DNA of 64,000 nt. Origin: Pirellulaceae bacterium. GTDB lineage: Bacteria > Planctomycetota > Planctomycetia > Pirellulales > Pirellulaceae. Made by a program: the position numbers and the translations under genes. The notes beneath the pieces are model-generated. The model saw nothing but the letters and a program-made list of their open reading frames with translations. It made no database searches and was not told the origin of the DNA. The DNA lies in NCBI GenBank assembly GCA_029243025.1, contig JAQWSU010000051.1, positions 1 through 64,000 on the forward strand. Direction: 5' to 3'. This document shows, one piece after another, positions 37,819 to 46,622 of the stretch (positions within the stretch are counted from its first letter, which is position 1; each line of letters begins with the position of its first letter).

Positions 37819-38129
37819 ATTACCTCCGCCAATACCAACCCTCTGTGAGAGTCGACGTCGGGCAATTCACGACGCCGCGTCCATGGCCCTTATCATAATC
37901 GAAAGCCGGCCTCTTTGCTCGCTTTCAACACCGCAGATCGAAGCTCTCTGGGAAATAACGAGAAATCCACGATGATTTTGAGGAGTAGCAGCTTTATTTT
38001 TTGCGTCTCGGGTTGCCTCGACGTTGGAGCCCGTGTCTTCTGCCGGTCGGATTGGTTAGAATCTTTTTCTCCTGACGGTTATAGCGATTTGATGGTTTTT
38101 TATTCGGTGCCTGTCAAACTGTTTTTACT
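37819..38129. other. 311-bp divergent intergenic region
   Basis: Between the HtrA gene (minus) and the YeeZ-type reductase (plus). It should carry both promoters. I see no convincing hairpin, repeat or small gene in it. Confidence 0.5.
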
Positions 38130-39029
38130 ATGCCTGAAAACCAGTGTCTGATCGTCGGTTGTGGTTATTTGGGAACGCGGGTCGCCGACCAGTGGCGAGA
38201 GCGAGGTTTCCAAGTTTTTACCACGACTCGATCTGCATCTCGCGCGGAAGAACTGAAACGAAAAGGTTTTCAACCGATCGTTCTCGATATTGCGGAATCG
38301 ATTCGTGCGGGCAGTTTGCCTCAGGTGCGATTCGTTTTGTTCGCCGTGGGCTTTGATCGGTCCGCACTTCACTCGCAAAAACAGGTCTATGTGGAGGGGC
38401 TGAAAAATGTCTTGGCCGCGCTGCCTGGGGCGCCTGAGAGATTTATCTATGTGAGCTCGACCGGCGTCTATGGACAGTCGGACAACAGTTGGGTCGACGA
38501 GCAATCACCGACCGAACCGACGCGCGAAGGAGGCCGCTGCTGTTTAGAGGCGGAGCGGTTGTTGATGGAGCACCCGATGGGGAAATGCAGTCTGATCCTT
38601 CGAATGGCTGGAATCTATGGTCCCGATCGTTTGCCCTTCTTGCAAAAAATGCGGGACGGTCAGCCGTTACCTGTGGCCACAGATGGGTACTTGAATCTGA
38701 TCCATGTCGAAGATGCGGCACGGATTGTTGATGCTTGTACGGCCGAAGCAATGCCTGTTGAGACTCAGTCTCCGCAGTTGCTGGTGGTGTCGGATGGTCA
38801 TCCTGTGATCCGAAGAACTTATTACGATTACGTGGCGCGTCTCATCGGTGTGACTGCCCGGTACGACCCGCCTGATGGCGATGCACCTCGAACTCGACGG
38901 GCGATGGGGAGCAAGCGAGTTTGTAATCATTTAATGAGGGATAAGTTGCGCGTGCGACTCCGGTTTCCTCGCTTTGAACAGGGGCTGAAAGCGATCCTAA
39001 CCGACGGAGAAACCCAGGCGGATAGCTAA
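38130..39029 (+). CDS. NAD(P)-binding SDR/epimerase-like protein, YeeZ type
   Basis: 299 residues with an N-terminal Rossmann motif (LIVGCGYLGTRVADQWRERG), the extended-SDR segment RFIYVSSTGVYGQSDNSWVD and LRMAGIYGPDRLPFL. This matches the atypical YeeZ/WcaG-like NAD-dependent epimerase/dehydratase group. The YxxxK of classical enzymes is not evident after SSTGVYG, as in other YeeZ relatives. The substrate is unknown. It lies among glycan and envelope genes but has no clear operon partner; no ribosome-binding site is visible at the ATG. Confidence 0.8.
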   Translation: MPENQCLIVGCGYLGTRVADQWRERGFQVFTTTRSASRAEELKRKGFQPIVLDIAESIRAGSLPQVRFVLFAVGFDRSALHSQKQVYVEGLKNVLAALPGAPERFIYVSSTGVYGQSDNSWVDEQSPTEPTREGGRCCLEAERLLMEHPMGKCSLILRMAGIYGPDRLPFLQKMRDGQPLPVATDGYLNLIHVEDAARIVDACTAEAMPVETQSPQLLVVSDGHPVIRRTYYDYVARLIGVTARYDPPDGDAPRTRRAMGSKRVCNHLMRDKLRVRLRFPRFEQGLKAILTDGETQADS

Positions 39030-39188
39030 GATCGACGGCTTAAACCTGGTTGATGGTTGGCGGTCTCGTTCCTACAATCAGTAATTAACTCTTTACTTTT
39101 CGGCTTGCTCTAGATGAGCGGGATCGTTCAAGTAAATAATCACCGCGGTTAACCCCGGGCACCCCACAAGTCGAGGCACTTAATTTCG

Positions 39189-39971
39189 ATGATTGAACGG
39201 AAACCAATTTTTCCCAACGTACTCGAGATTAACCATCAAGCAGGCCAAGCCATTGGCTGCAATGTATACCTGGTTTTTGACGGTCCGAATTGGGTGATGA
39301 TCGACATCGGCTACGAGGATACGGTAGATGAGATCGTGGATCTGATTCGCCAACTTGATTTTCCGTTGTCGAAATGCAAGACAGTAATCGCGACGCATGC
39401 TGATGCAGACCACATTCAGGGTTTGGCGAAAATCAAGCAGGCCTTCAAGGCACGAGTAACGGCTCATCCGATGGCTGCACCTGCCCTTGAGCAGGGTGAC
39501 AAGTTGAAGACCTATGCCGAGATCGCGGCCCAAGGTATTCATTTGGAAATGCCACCGGTTAAAGTTGATGACCTCGTCAACGACGGCGACATCATTGAGA
39601 TTGGCAAATTGCAACTCGAAGTCTGGCACACGCCAGGGCACACCGATGGTCAACTCTCCTTTCGCTTGGGAGATTTGCTATTCAGCGGTGACAATATCTA
39701 TCGCGACGGATGTGTTGGTGCGATCGACGCACATCATGGGAGTAACTTACCGGACTTCATTAAATCGCTTCAGCGTATCCGAGACAGTGACGTCCAGTGG
39801 CTGTTACCCAGCCATGGTCCGATCTTTCGGAAGGACAACGCGTTGCTGGATGCGACCATTGCTCGCCTGGAAAACTATCAACACATGGCCGATTTTGGCA
39901 CCTGCGCCATTGACTGGCCGTTGATGGACGAATGGGAAGAAGAGCTGGCAAGCGGTAAATTCCCCGAATAA
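39189..39971 (+). CDS. Metallo-beta-lactamase-fold hydrolase
   Basis: 260 residues. The metal motif THADADH is present (the second His of the usual HxHxDH replaced by Ala-Asp spacing THADADH), with His in [10 protein letters not shown], Asp in LFSGDNIY and His in LLPSHGPIF. This gives the set expected for a glyoxalase II-like hydrolase. N-terminal [20 protein letters not shown] is typical. The substrate is unknown; thioesters such as S-lactoylglutathione analogues are common for the family. It stands alone on the plus strand, 159 bases after the reductase gene. Confidence 0.85.
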   Translation: MIERKPIFPNVLEINHQAGQAIGCNVYLVFDGPNWVMIDIGYEDTVDEIVDLIRQLDFPLSKCKTVIATHADADHIQGLAKIKQAFKARVTAHPMAAPALEQGDKLKTYAEIAAQGIHLEMPPVKVDDLVNDGDIIEIGKLQLEVWHTPGHTDGQLSFRLGDLLFSGDNIYRDGCVGAIDAHHGSNLPDFIKSLQRIRDSDVQWLLPSHGPIFRKDNALLDATIARLENYQHMADFGTCAIDWPLMDEWEEELASGKFPE

Positions 39972-40229
39972 TGCGCTGGCCGGTTGTCGAGTCGTGGGGG
40001 TGAGAAATCGGGAGCGAGTCGGCCTTTTTGAGCTGTCGATCGCCGTTGCCAGGCAGCCCGATGTTGTGCCCTGCTATCAACGAATGCTGAAGAGTCCCAC
40101 GCTTATGCGGATTCTGCCGAATGTTCGAGCAGCGATCTGCCGATCTATTCCATTGAGGGTGCTCGCATTCGCGGCCCAGGCGCCCGGTGCCGTTCGGCAC
40201 AGGAAAAAAAACAGGGGGGACTGATCCAA

Positions 40230-40553
40230 ATGATCCGTCGGATTGCATTACTGATCGTTTTATCGGCGATAGTTTTCGTCGCTGGTAGCGAGAGCTGCCA
40301 GGCCCAACAGGCCTATGGTCGTTCGTGGGGCGCTTCACGGCCTTCTCACGATTGGGACCGATTCTACCACTACCCGTACGTGTACTACCCGCAAAACTAC
40401 TGGACGGACCAGTACTACCGCAGTAGTAACAGCTTGTACTACCGCTATCCGGCTGAAATGCGGATTCCGGTCTACAATAAGAAGTGGCACAACTATTATC
40501 CCAGCTGCCGCCTCTATCACAGCGGGCATCACTTTCAACTGGACGTTTTTTAA
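40230..40553 (+). CDS. Small secreted Tyr/His-rich protein
   Basis: 107 residues. A signal peptide (IALLIVLSAIVFVAGSESCQA) precedes a mature part dominated by Tyr, with His, Asn, Arg and Trp (for example YHYPYVYYPQNYWTDQYY). No known domain was recognised; similar short Tyr-rich exported proteins, sometimes labelled calmodulin-binding, are recalled from planctomycetes. A purine-rich AGGGGGGA ribosome-binding site lies 9 bases before the ATG, and a small hairpin (GTGCC, GTTC, GGCAC) sits at 40187-40200. A structural envelope or metal-binding role is possible but unsupported. Confidence 0.7.
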   Translation: MIRRIALLIVLSAIVFVAGSESCQAQQAYGRSWGASRPSHDWDRFYHYPYVYYPQNYWTDQYYRSSNSLYYRYPAEMRIPVYNKKWHNYYPSCRLYHSGHHFQLDVF

Positions 40554-40678
40554 GCCGACGCTGCTCGGACTTGAAAGAATCACCGACCCACGGCAAAAAA
40601 CTTCGGCTACGGTTTGCGCTTTTTTAGCCAAGCCGATCAGCGGGTTGGCGTTTGCCCTGTCGGATCCGTCATAGATTT

Positions 40679-41872
40679 TTAACCGTTTGTCGATCGGCAA
40701 AATTGGTAAAGGATTTCGGCGGCTTGTTCCAGTTGCACGGCCTCGACCCACTCGTCTTTCGTGTGGGCCTGAGCAATATCGCCAGGTCCAAAGACGACGG
40801 CGGGCAGGTCCGCCCCCGCGAGTGTACTCGCGTCGGTTCCGTAGGGAACTCCCAAGCATTCTGCCGCATGTCCACAGGTGCGAATCACTCGTAAGAGAGA
40901 GCGAGCCAGATCTCCATTGAGCCGATCAGACAAACCGGGCGCGGCTAAAAACGGAGTCTCATGGCTGAAGTCGGTGTCAGCCATTTGAGTCTCCAAGAAG
41001 TCAGTAACATGTTGAAGCGCGCTGTCGGTCTGTTCTTCCGGAAGCAAACGACGATCGATCTCCACGGTACAAATATCGGGAACCGTGTTCACGCTCAGGC
41101 CGCCTTCAATCATCCCCACGCTCAAGCTGGGCTGGCCGACCAACGGGTGAGAATCCAACTCCGGAACCACCTCGCGGGCATAAACTTCCAAATGGGCAAG
41201 CAAGCGAGCCATGGAATAAATCGCGTTCTTTCCCTTGTCTGGCATCGAACTGTGGGCCGCTTTCCCGCGTGTCTGGCATCGCCAACGTACGGTTCCCTTG
41301 TGGGCTGTCACAACGTTTAAGCCGGTTGGTTCTGCCACGATGATCAGATCGGGAGCTTTGGGGAGGAGGGGGGAATGCCCCGTTTCCCAGAGATGGCGCA
41401 AATGGCGCGCGCCATCGAAACCATTTTCTTCGTTGATTGTGCAGGCAAAAACCACGTTGGCCGCACCGGGGGGGCGTTCCCGTGCCAGTCGTGCCACGCT
41501 AGACAACATGGCAGCCATTCCTCCCTTGATGTCACATGCTCCTCGGCCATAAAGCCGCCCATTCTCTAGTTTGCCGCCAAATGGATCAATCGTCATGCCG
41601 TCGATGGGAACTGTATCTTGGTGCACTTCGAGCAGGATCGTGAGTTCAGCGTTCGCAGAATCCACGCGGGTGATCACATTCTCTCGACCCGGTAGAACTT
41701 CGTACCGTTCGCTCGGCAGCTCGAGACGACTGAATTGAGTCGACAGGAAGTCGGTCAGTCGGCCTTCGAGGTAGGGCGATTCGGTGAAGTCGCGTCCCAT
41801 CGGGTTAACGCTGGGGATTCTCACAAGTTCTTGAGCGAGCTTGACTGCGTCAAATAACGGTTCTTTGCTCAT
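40679..41872 (-). CDS. M20 family deacylase (ArgE/DapE-like)
   Basis: 397-residue cytoplasmic zinc amidohydrolase. Seen: EVHQDTVPIDGM (first metal His-x-Asp region), LYGRGACDIKGGMAAML (bridging Asp), INEENGFDGARHL (catalytic Glu-Glu), IIVAEPTGLNVVTAHKGTVRW starting the dimerisation lid, and a C-terminal VFGPGDIAQAHTKDEWV with the last metal His. The wording best fits acetylornithine deacetylase or succinyl-diaminopimelate desuccinylase; eye inspection cannot choose between them. It is divergent from nuoA; the 175-base gap holds the CRP-like palindrome. Confidence 0.87.
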   Translation of the reverse strand: MSKEPLFDAVKLAQELVRIPSVNPMGRDFTESPYLEGRLTDFLSTQFSRLELPSERYEVLPGRENVITRVDSANAELTILLEVHQDTVPIDGMTIDPFGGKLENGRLYGRGACDIKGGMAAMLSSVARLARERPPGAANVVFACTINEENGFDGARHLRHLWETGHSPLLPKAPDLIIVAEPTGLNVVTAHKGTVRWRCQTRGKAAHSSMPDKGKNAIYSMARLLAHLEVYAREVVPELDSHPLVGQPSLSVGMIEGGLSVNTVPDICTVEIDRRLLPEEQTDSALQHVTDFLETQMADTDFSHETPFLAAPGLSDRLNGDLARSLLRVIRTCGHAAECLGVPYGTDASTLAGADLPAVVFGPGDIAQAHTKDEWVEAVQLEQAAEILYQFCRSTNG

Positions 41873-41981
41873 GAATTAGCTCCTGAATGGCATGGTCATG
41901 TTTCCAGCTTGACCTTGGCAATGTCGACCACTACGATGCCTGTGCACTCGGCGTTTTAGCCGGGTTTTTATTGCGATTCGC

Positions 41982-41999
41982 TTGTGATATTATTCACAA
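41982..41999. promoter_or_regulatory. CRP/FNR-family operator-like palindrome upstream of nuoA
   Basis: TTGTGA-TATTAT-TCACAA is a perfect inverted repeat and contains the exact CRP core TGTGA-N6-TCACA. It ends 48 bases before the nuoA ATG. Its centre also reads as an extended -10 element (TGATATTAT), so a bound regulator might occlude RNA polymerase. It also faces the divergent M20 gene. No regulator gene of this family is in the window. Confidence 0.6.
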
Positions 42000-42047
42000 A
42001 GTAGCGACTTTCATTTGTAAAGCCTTTATTTGCAACGGATTACAGCG

Positions 42048-42440
42048 ATGGGGATGCTTCCCGTCTTTGTCTTCGCCGTCGCCTCCCTGTCCGTGGCAGC
42101 CGGCATGTTGATTGCTGGCTCCCTGTTGGGGCCCCGCCGCAGGGGTGACGTGAAGCGTATGCCGTACGAAAGCGGCATGGACCCGATCCACGACACACGG
42201 CGGCGATTCGATGTTCGATTTCATTTGGTGGCCATCGCCTTTTTAATTTTTGACGTGGAGTTATTGTTCCTTTACCCGTGGGCTGTTGCTAGTCGAAATT
42301 CGGAAGGAATCGATTTCGCGATCTCTGAGAATTTAATCTCTGGGCGAGGTCTCGTTTTCGGAGGTGTTCTGTTTTTCTTATTCCTGGTCATCGCTGGCCT
42401 TATCTACGAATGGCGAAAGGGCATTTTACGATGGCGATAG
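42048..42440 (+). CDS. nuoA: NADH-quinone oxidoreductase subunit A
   Basis: Membrane subunit at the quinone-site end of complex I, 130 residues. Three membrane helices, with the conserved loop [22 protein letters not shown] between helices 1 and 2 and the acidic [12 protein letters not shown] in helix 2. First gene of a 14-gene operon. Start: ATG at 42048 ([11 protein letters not shown]); ATG 42054 is possible and TTG 42030 unlikely. The end overlaps nuoB by 10 bases. Confidence 0.95.
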   Translation: MGMLPVFVFAVASLSVAAGMLIAGSLLGPRRRGDVKRMPYESGMDPIHDTRRRFDVRFHLVAIAFLIFDVELLFLYPWAVASRNSEGIDFAISENLISGRGLVFGGVLFFLFLVIAGLIYEWRKGILRWR

Positions 42441-43003
42441 ATCTCCCCGATAACGTGATGATCGGTCAATTGGATTCGTTAGCCAACTGGTGTCGGAAGA
42501 ACAGCCTCTGGCCCATGCCTTTTGCCACCGCCTGTTGTGGCATTGAGCTGATGGCGACCGGGGCCAGTCGCCACGATCTGGCTCGGTTTGGAGCGGAAGT
42601 TTTTCGGTTCAGTCCTCGGCAGTGCGATCTGATGATTGTTGCCGGCCGTGTTGTGATGAAAATGCTTCCTGTGTTGCAGCGAATTTGGCAACAGATGCAC
42701 GAACCGAAGTGGTGCATTTCGATGGGGGCTTGTGCTTCGACCGGCGGGGTGTTTGATACTTACTGTGTGGTTCAAGGCGTTGACCGATTCATTCCGGTCG
42801 ATATGTACATCCCTGGATGTCCGCCCCGACCTGAGCAATTGATCCAGGGCATCATTGACTTGCAGGACAAGATTCAGCGAGAGGGGACGCTTCGCGGAGA
42901 CGAGTTTGATTTACCCCAACGCCAGTTGCGAAAGCGCGCCCTGATGGAACTGCCTGTGGTTGGACAGACCCCCGTTTTCGCTCCCCACCTGCGAGAAGAA
43001 TGA
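42431..43003 (+). CDS. nuoB: NADH-quinone oxidoreductase subunit B
   Basis: Carries the terminal 4Fe-4S cluster N2 that reduces quinone. 190 residues with all four ligands: adjacent Cys35-Cys36 ([10 protein letters not shown]), Cys101 ([10 protein letters not shown]) and Cys130 ([10 protein letters not shown]). Start: ATG at 42431, overlapping nuoA; the in-frame GTG/ATG at 42410 would extend into nuoA. A 58-residue tail after the last Cys is charged. nuoC starts 4 bases after its stop. Confidence 0.97.
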   Translation: MAIDLPDNVMIGQLDSLANWCRKNSLWPMPFATACCGIELMATGASRHDLARFGAEVFRFSPRQCDLMIVAGRVVMKMLPVLQRIWQQMHEPKWCISMGACASTGGVFDTYCVVQGVDRFIPVDMYIPGCPPRPEQLIQGIIDLQDKIQREGTLRGDEFDLPQRQLRKRALMELPVVGQTPVFAPHLREE

Positions 43004-43007
43004 TTTT

Positions 43008-43502
43008 ATGAACGAATCCACCATTGGAGCGATCCAATCGCGATTCGAGCGTGTGATCCACAGCGAATTCCGCGATCAGAGTCGTGTTGTCGCCGCGGTA
43101 GCCGACTCTCCTCAGATCTTTCAGTTTCTGAAAGATGAGCTCGGTTTTGATCTGCTAGTGGACATCACATGTGTGGATTATTTGCATTTCCGCCAAGCGG
43201 AACACCGGTTCGGTCTCGTTTATCTGTTGGCAAAGTCGGATGTGGGGGAGCGTTTGACGATCCGCTTGATGTTGGATGAGCCTCATTTGAACGTCAGTTC
43301 GGTCGTCTCATTGTGGCAAGCAGCCAACTGGATGGAGCGCGAGATTTGGGACATGTTCGGGATCCGTTTTGACGGTCATCCGGATCTGCGTCGAATCCTG
43401 CTGCCCGACGAGTTTACCGCACATCCGTTGAGGAAAGACTATCCCCTGCAAGGGCGAGGTGAGCGGCATAATTTTCCTGTCATCACCCGACACGAAGCGT
43501 AG
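43008..43502 (+). CDS. nuoC: NADH-quinone oxidoreductase subunit C
   Basis: Connecting-module subunit (30-kDa family), 164 residues, separate from NuoD rather than fused as in E. coli. Seen: LVDITCVDYLHFRQAEHRFG, WMEREIWDMFGIRFDGHPDL and RRILLPDEFTAHPLRKDYP, the family signature. Start: ATG at 43008 behind GAGAAGAA; the in-frame ATG 42960 would overlap nuoB. nuoD follows after 27 bases. Confidence 0.96.
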   Translation: MNESTIGAIQSRFERVIHSEFRDQSRVVAAVADSPQIFQFLKDELGFDLLVDITCVDYLHFRQAEHRFGLVYLLAKSDVGERLTIRLMLDEPHLNVSSVVSLWQAANWMEREIWDMFGIRFDGHPDLRRILLPDEFTAHPLRKDYPLQGRGERHNFPVITRHEA

Positions 43503-43529
43503 ACCTTATCTGAAAGATTCAAGCCAACG

Positions 43530-44750
43530 ATGCCCATCGTAGCCGCCGATCCCAGCAAGCATTCGGATACCAGCCAGGATTACCTGTGGACACTCAACTT
43601 TGGTCCTCAGCACCCTGCCACGCACACCACCTTGAGGATTGTGCTGAAACTGGATGGGGAACGTGTGGTGGAGGCTGTGCCTGACATTGGCTATCTGCAC
43701 TCCGGTTTTGAGAAAATTGCGGAGGAGCTGGACTACAATCAATATGTGACCGTGACAGACCGGATGAATTACATCTCTCCGATGGCCAATAATGTGGCGT
43801 GGCATCATTCGGTCGAGCAGTTGTTGGGAATCGAGATCACGCCGCGGTGCAAATACATCCGCGTGATCATTGCCGAACTCGCTCGGATTAGTGACCACTT
43901 GTTGTCTGTGGGGGCGATGGGGCTCGACACGGGGGCGTTCACTTTCTTTTTGTATGCCTTCTATCAACGCGAACGCATCTACGACATTTTTGAATCGCTG
44001 TGCGGAGCCCGTTTTACCAACAGCTACACGCGTGTCGGTGGAGTCAGTCACGACATGACCCCGTTGGTGATTGAGAAAATTCGCAGTTTTCTGCAGGATT
44101 TTCCTCGTACCTTGGATGACATGGGACGCTTACTCAATCGCAACCGCATCTTTGTTGATCGGACCAAAGGCGTCGGCATGCTGACGAAAGCGGAGGCGAC
44201 CAATCGCAGTGCGAGTGGTCCCGTGGCACGGGCGAGTGGAGTCACTCGTGATTTGAGAAAAGACGAACCCTATCTCTCCTACGGAGACTTCGATTTTCAA
44301 GTTTGTTGTGCGAAGGCCGGTGACTGCTTTGCTCGTTATTACGTGCGAATGGAAGAAATTCGGGAAAGTCTGAAGATCGTTTCGCAAGCCGTGGAGAATC
44401 TACCGGCCGGTCCCGTCAATATTGGCGTTGATGATCGGGCGGCTTTGCCGGAAAAACAGCAGGTCTATCAAACCATTGAGGGCACGATCACGCATTTCGA
44501 ATTGGTGATGGCGAACCGGGGCATCGAGGTTCCGCAGGAGGAATCCTACGCAGCCACCGAGGCACCCAATGGCGAATTAGGTTTTTACATTGTCGGTGAC
44601 GGAAGCAATGTGGCTTATCGGGCTCGTTGCCGTCCGCCGTCGTTCATGCATTTTGCGATGTTTCCTCATTTGATTCACGGTCACACACTGAGCGACGTGG
44701 TCGCTGTACTGGGAAGTCTAAACATTATTGCGGCTGAGTTGGATCGATGA
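43530..44750 (+). CDS. nuoD: NADH-quinone oxidoreductase subunit D
   Basis: 49-kDa family subunit that forms the quinone cavity with NuoB, 406 residues. Seen: FGPQHPATHTTLRIVLKLDG (the quinone-site His loop), VPDIGYLHSGFEKIAE, TDRMNYISPMANNVAW, and a C-terminal RARCRPPSFMHFAMFPHLI with LNIIAAELDR at the end. Complete and of normal length. Its stop overlaps the nuoE start as ATGA (44747-44750). Confidence 0.97.
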   Translation: MPIVAADPSKHSDTSQDYLWTLNFGPQHPATHTTLRIVLKLDGERVVEAVPDIGYLHSGFEKIAEELDYNQYVTVTDRMNYISPMANNVAWHHSVEQLLGIEITPRCKYIRVIIAELARISDHLLSVGAMGLDTGAFTFFLYAFYQRERIYDIFESLCGARFTNSYTRVGGVSHDMTPLVIEKIRSFLQDFPRTLDDMGRLLNRNRIFVDRTKGVGMLTKAEATNRSASGPVARASGVTRDLRKDEPYLSYGDFDFQVCCAKAGDCFARYYVRMEEIRESLKIVSQAVENLPAGPVNIGVDDRAALPEKQQVYQTIEGTITHFELVMANRGIEVPQEESYAATEAPNGELGFYIVGDGSNVAYRARCRPPSFMHFAMFPHLIHGHTLSDVVAVLGSLNIIAAELDR

Positions 44751-45238
44751 ACACATCAACAGAACGCGTTTTGACGGACGAAATGGTCGCGGAAATTAAG
44801 GCGTTTTTTCCTCGCTATCCGATTCGACAAGCGGTCACGTTACCGGCGTTGCACATCGTTAATCAGCACCTTCGTCATGTTCCTCTGCAGGCGGTGGTGG
44901 AAGTTGCTGAGCTGTTGGAGTTGGCGCCCGCCGAAGTGCAAGACACGCTTTCGTTCTACGGATTTTTTAAGCAAGATGCCCCCCACGGTGAGACGCGAGC
45001 CTGGGTGTGCCGGTCGATCAGCTGTGCGTTGCGTGGTGGCGAGGAAATTCTGCAGCACATGTGTGACCAGCTGGGCATTGAACCAGGCGAGACAACAGCG
45101 GATGGTAGGCTCACTCTCGAGTTCGGTGAATGTCTCGGAGCTTGCGACTTTGCACCCTGTATGCTGGCCGGTGCTGAACTCCACAAAAACTTAGATCGGC
45201 AGTCGGCTGAGAAGTTCATCAATTCTGTCGAGAAGTAA
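44747..45238 (+). CDS. nuoE: NADH-quinone oxidoreductase subunit E
   Basis: Thioredoxin-fold subunit of the NADH module, 163 residues. It carries 2Fe-2S cluster N1a through Cys88 and Cys93 (WVCRSISCALRGG), then Cys129 and Cys133 (FGECLGACDFAPC). The N-terminal helical part (VVEVAELLELAPAEVQDTLSFY) is typical. Coupled to nuoD by ATGA overlap; nuoF follows after 13 bases. Confidence 0.95.
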   Translation: MNTSTERVLTDEMVAEIKAFFPRYPIRQAVTLPALHIVNQHLRHVPLQAVVEVAELLELAPAEVQDTLSFYGFFKQDAPHGETRAWVCRSISCALRGGEEILQHMCDQLGIEPGETTADGRLTLEFGECLGACDFAPCMLAGAELHKNLDRQSAEKFINSVEK

Positions 45239-45251
45239 CAAGGTTGCGATT

Positions 45252-46604
45252 GTGTCCGAATTTGAGCCCGTTTTGTTGGCAAATGTCGACAAAGAGAACA
45301 GCCACACCCGCGATGTTTATGAACAGTCGGGGGGCTATCAGACGCTGCGTAAAGCGTTCGACATGGGGCGTCCCGAGGTCGTGGAAGCCGTCAAGGATAG
45401 TTCGCTGCGTGGGCGGGGTGGGGCCGGTTTTCCCTGTGGATTGAAATGGACGTTCTTGCCGAAAGATCATCCGGGCCCAATTTACTTTTGTTTGAATGCG
45501 GATGAGAGCGAACCTGGCACGTTCAATAATCGCATTCTGATGGAAGAGGATCCCCATCAGGTTTTGGAAGGGCTGATCATCAGTTGCTTCGCGACTCGAG
45601 CAACGACTGCTTACATTTATCTCCGGTACGAGTACCCGCTCTGTTACGATCGTCTTCAGGCGGCGATCGATGAGTGTTACTCGGCTGGCTATCTTGGCCA
45701 AAATATTTTGGGCAGCGGCTACGATTTGGATGTGTTCTTGCATCGTGGTGCAGCGGCTTACATTTGTGGAGAAGAAACGGGGCTGATCGAGAGTTTAGAA
45801 GGCAAACGGGCTTGGCCGCGAATCAAACCGCCGTTCCCGGCTGTGGAGGGCGTTTTTCACAAGCCAACGGTGGTGAACAATGTCGAAACGGCAGCTTGTG
45901 TTCGACACATTATCGATCGGGGTGCCGATTGGTTTAAGTCGATCGGGATTCCCCCCGACCCCAGCAATCCGCGAGACCCCGGAAGTTTCGGCCCTAAGCT
46001 GTACTGCCTGAGTGGTCATGTGGAAAGACCTGGCTGTTACGAAGCGCCCCTTGGGATCACCGCTCAAGAGCTGATCGATCGCCACGGTGGCGGTGTTTGG
46101 AAGGGTCGGAAAGCGAAAGCGGTCATTCCCGGCGGAATCAGTATGGGTATTCTCGGGCCGGACGAGCTTGATTGTCCGTTGGATTTCGCTGGGCCGGGCA
46201 AATATGGATGTCTCGGTTTGGGAACTGCCGCCGTTGTCGTCATGGACGATTCCGTATCGATGGTTGACTTTCTGCACAACAGCGCTCGATTTTTCGCTCA
46301 TGAAAGCTGCGGCCAATGTACTCCGTGCCGAGAGGGAACTTCCTGGGCGCTGAAAATGCTGGAACGCATTCGCGCTGGTCGAGGTCGCCTGAAGGATCTC
46401 GAACTGTTGCTGGAAATCGGCGATTCCATTGGGATCATGCCAGGAACCACCATCTGTGGTCTCGCCGATGGGGCTGCTTGGCCTCTGAAGAATGCAATTC
46501 GGAAATTTCGCGATGAATTCGAGGAGTACATCAAACGCACGAATCCAAGCGGATTCGCACGGACCGAACCGGTTCCTGCCTTAGATCTGGGTATCGCCCA
46601 CTAG
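45252..46604 (+). CDS. nuoF: NADH-quinone oxidoreductase subunit F (NADH/FMN-binding)
   Basis: Oxidises NADH with FMN and passes electrons to 4Fe-4S cluster N3. 450 residues. Seen: the FMN/NADH glycine loop GRGGAGFPCGLKW, CLNADESEPGTFNNRILME, YICGEETGLIESLEG, and the cluster motif ESCGQCTPCREGTSW (Cys353, 356, 359) with a fourth Cys402 in GTTICGLAD. Start: GTG at 45252. nuoG follows after 18 bases. Confidence 0.97.
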   Translation: MSEFEPVLLANVDKENSHTRDVYEQSGGYQTLRKAFDMGRPEVVEAVKDSSLRGRGGAGFPCGLKWTFLPKDHPGPIYFCLNADESEPGTFNNRILMEEDPHQVLEGLIISCFATRATTAYIYLRYEYPLCYDRLQAAIDECYSAGYLGQNILGSGYDLDVFLHRGAAAYICGEETGLIESLEGKRAWPRIKPPFPAVEGVFHKPTVVNNVETAACVRHIIDRGADWFKSIGIPPDPSNPRDPGSFGPKLYCLSGHVERPGCYEAPLGITAQELIDRHGGGVWKGRKAKAVIPGGISMGILGPDELDCPLDFAGPGKYGCLGLGTAAVVVMDDSVSMVDFLHNSARFFAHESCGQCTPCREGTSWALKMLERIRAGRGRLKDLELLLEIGDSIGIMPGTTICGLADGAAWPLKNAIRKFRDEFEEYIKRTNPSGFARTEPVPALDLGIAH

Positions 46605-46622
46605 AGAGAAAGTGCCGTATCA

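Noticed and set aside
39760-40596. 278-codon minus-strand frame across the MBL hydrolase and Tyr-rich genes
   Set aside because: Overlaps two plus-strand genes and reads as low-complexity Ser/Arg/Pro without a fold.
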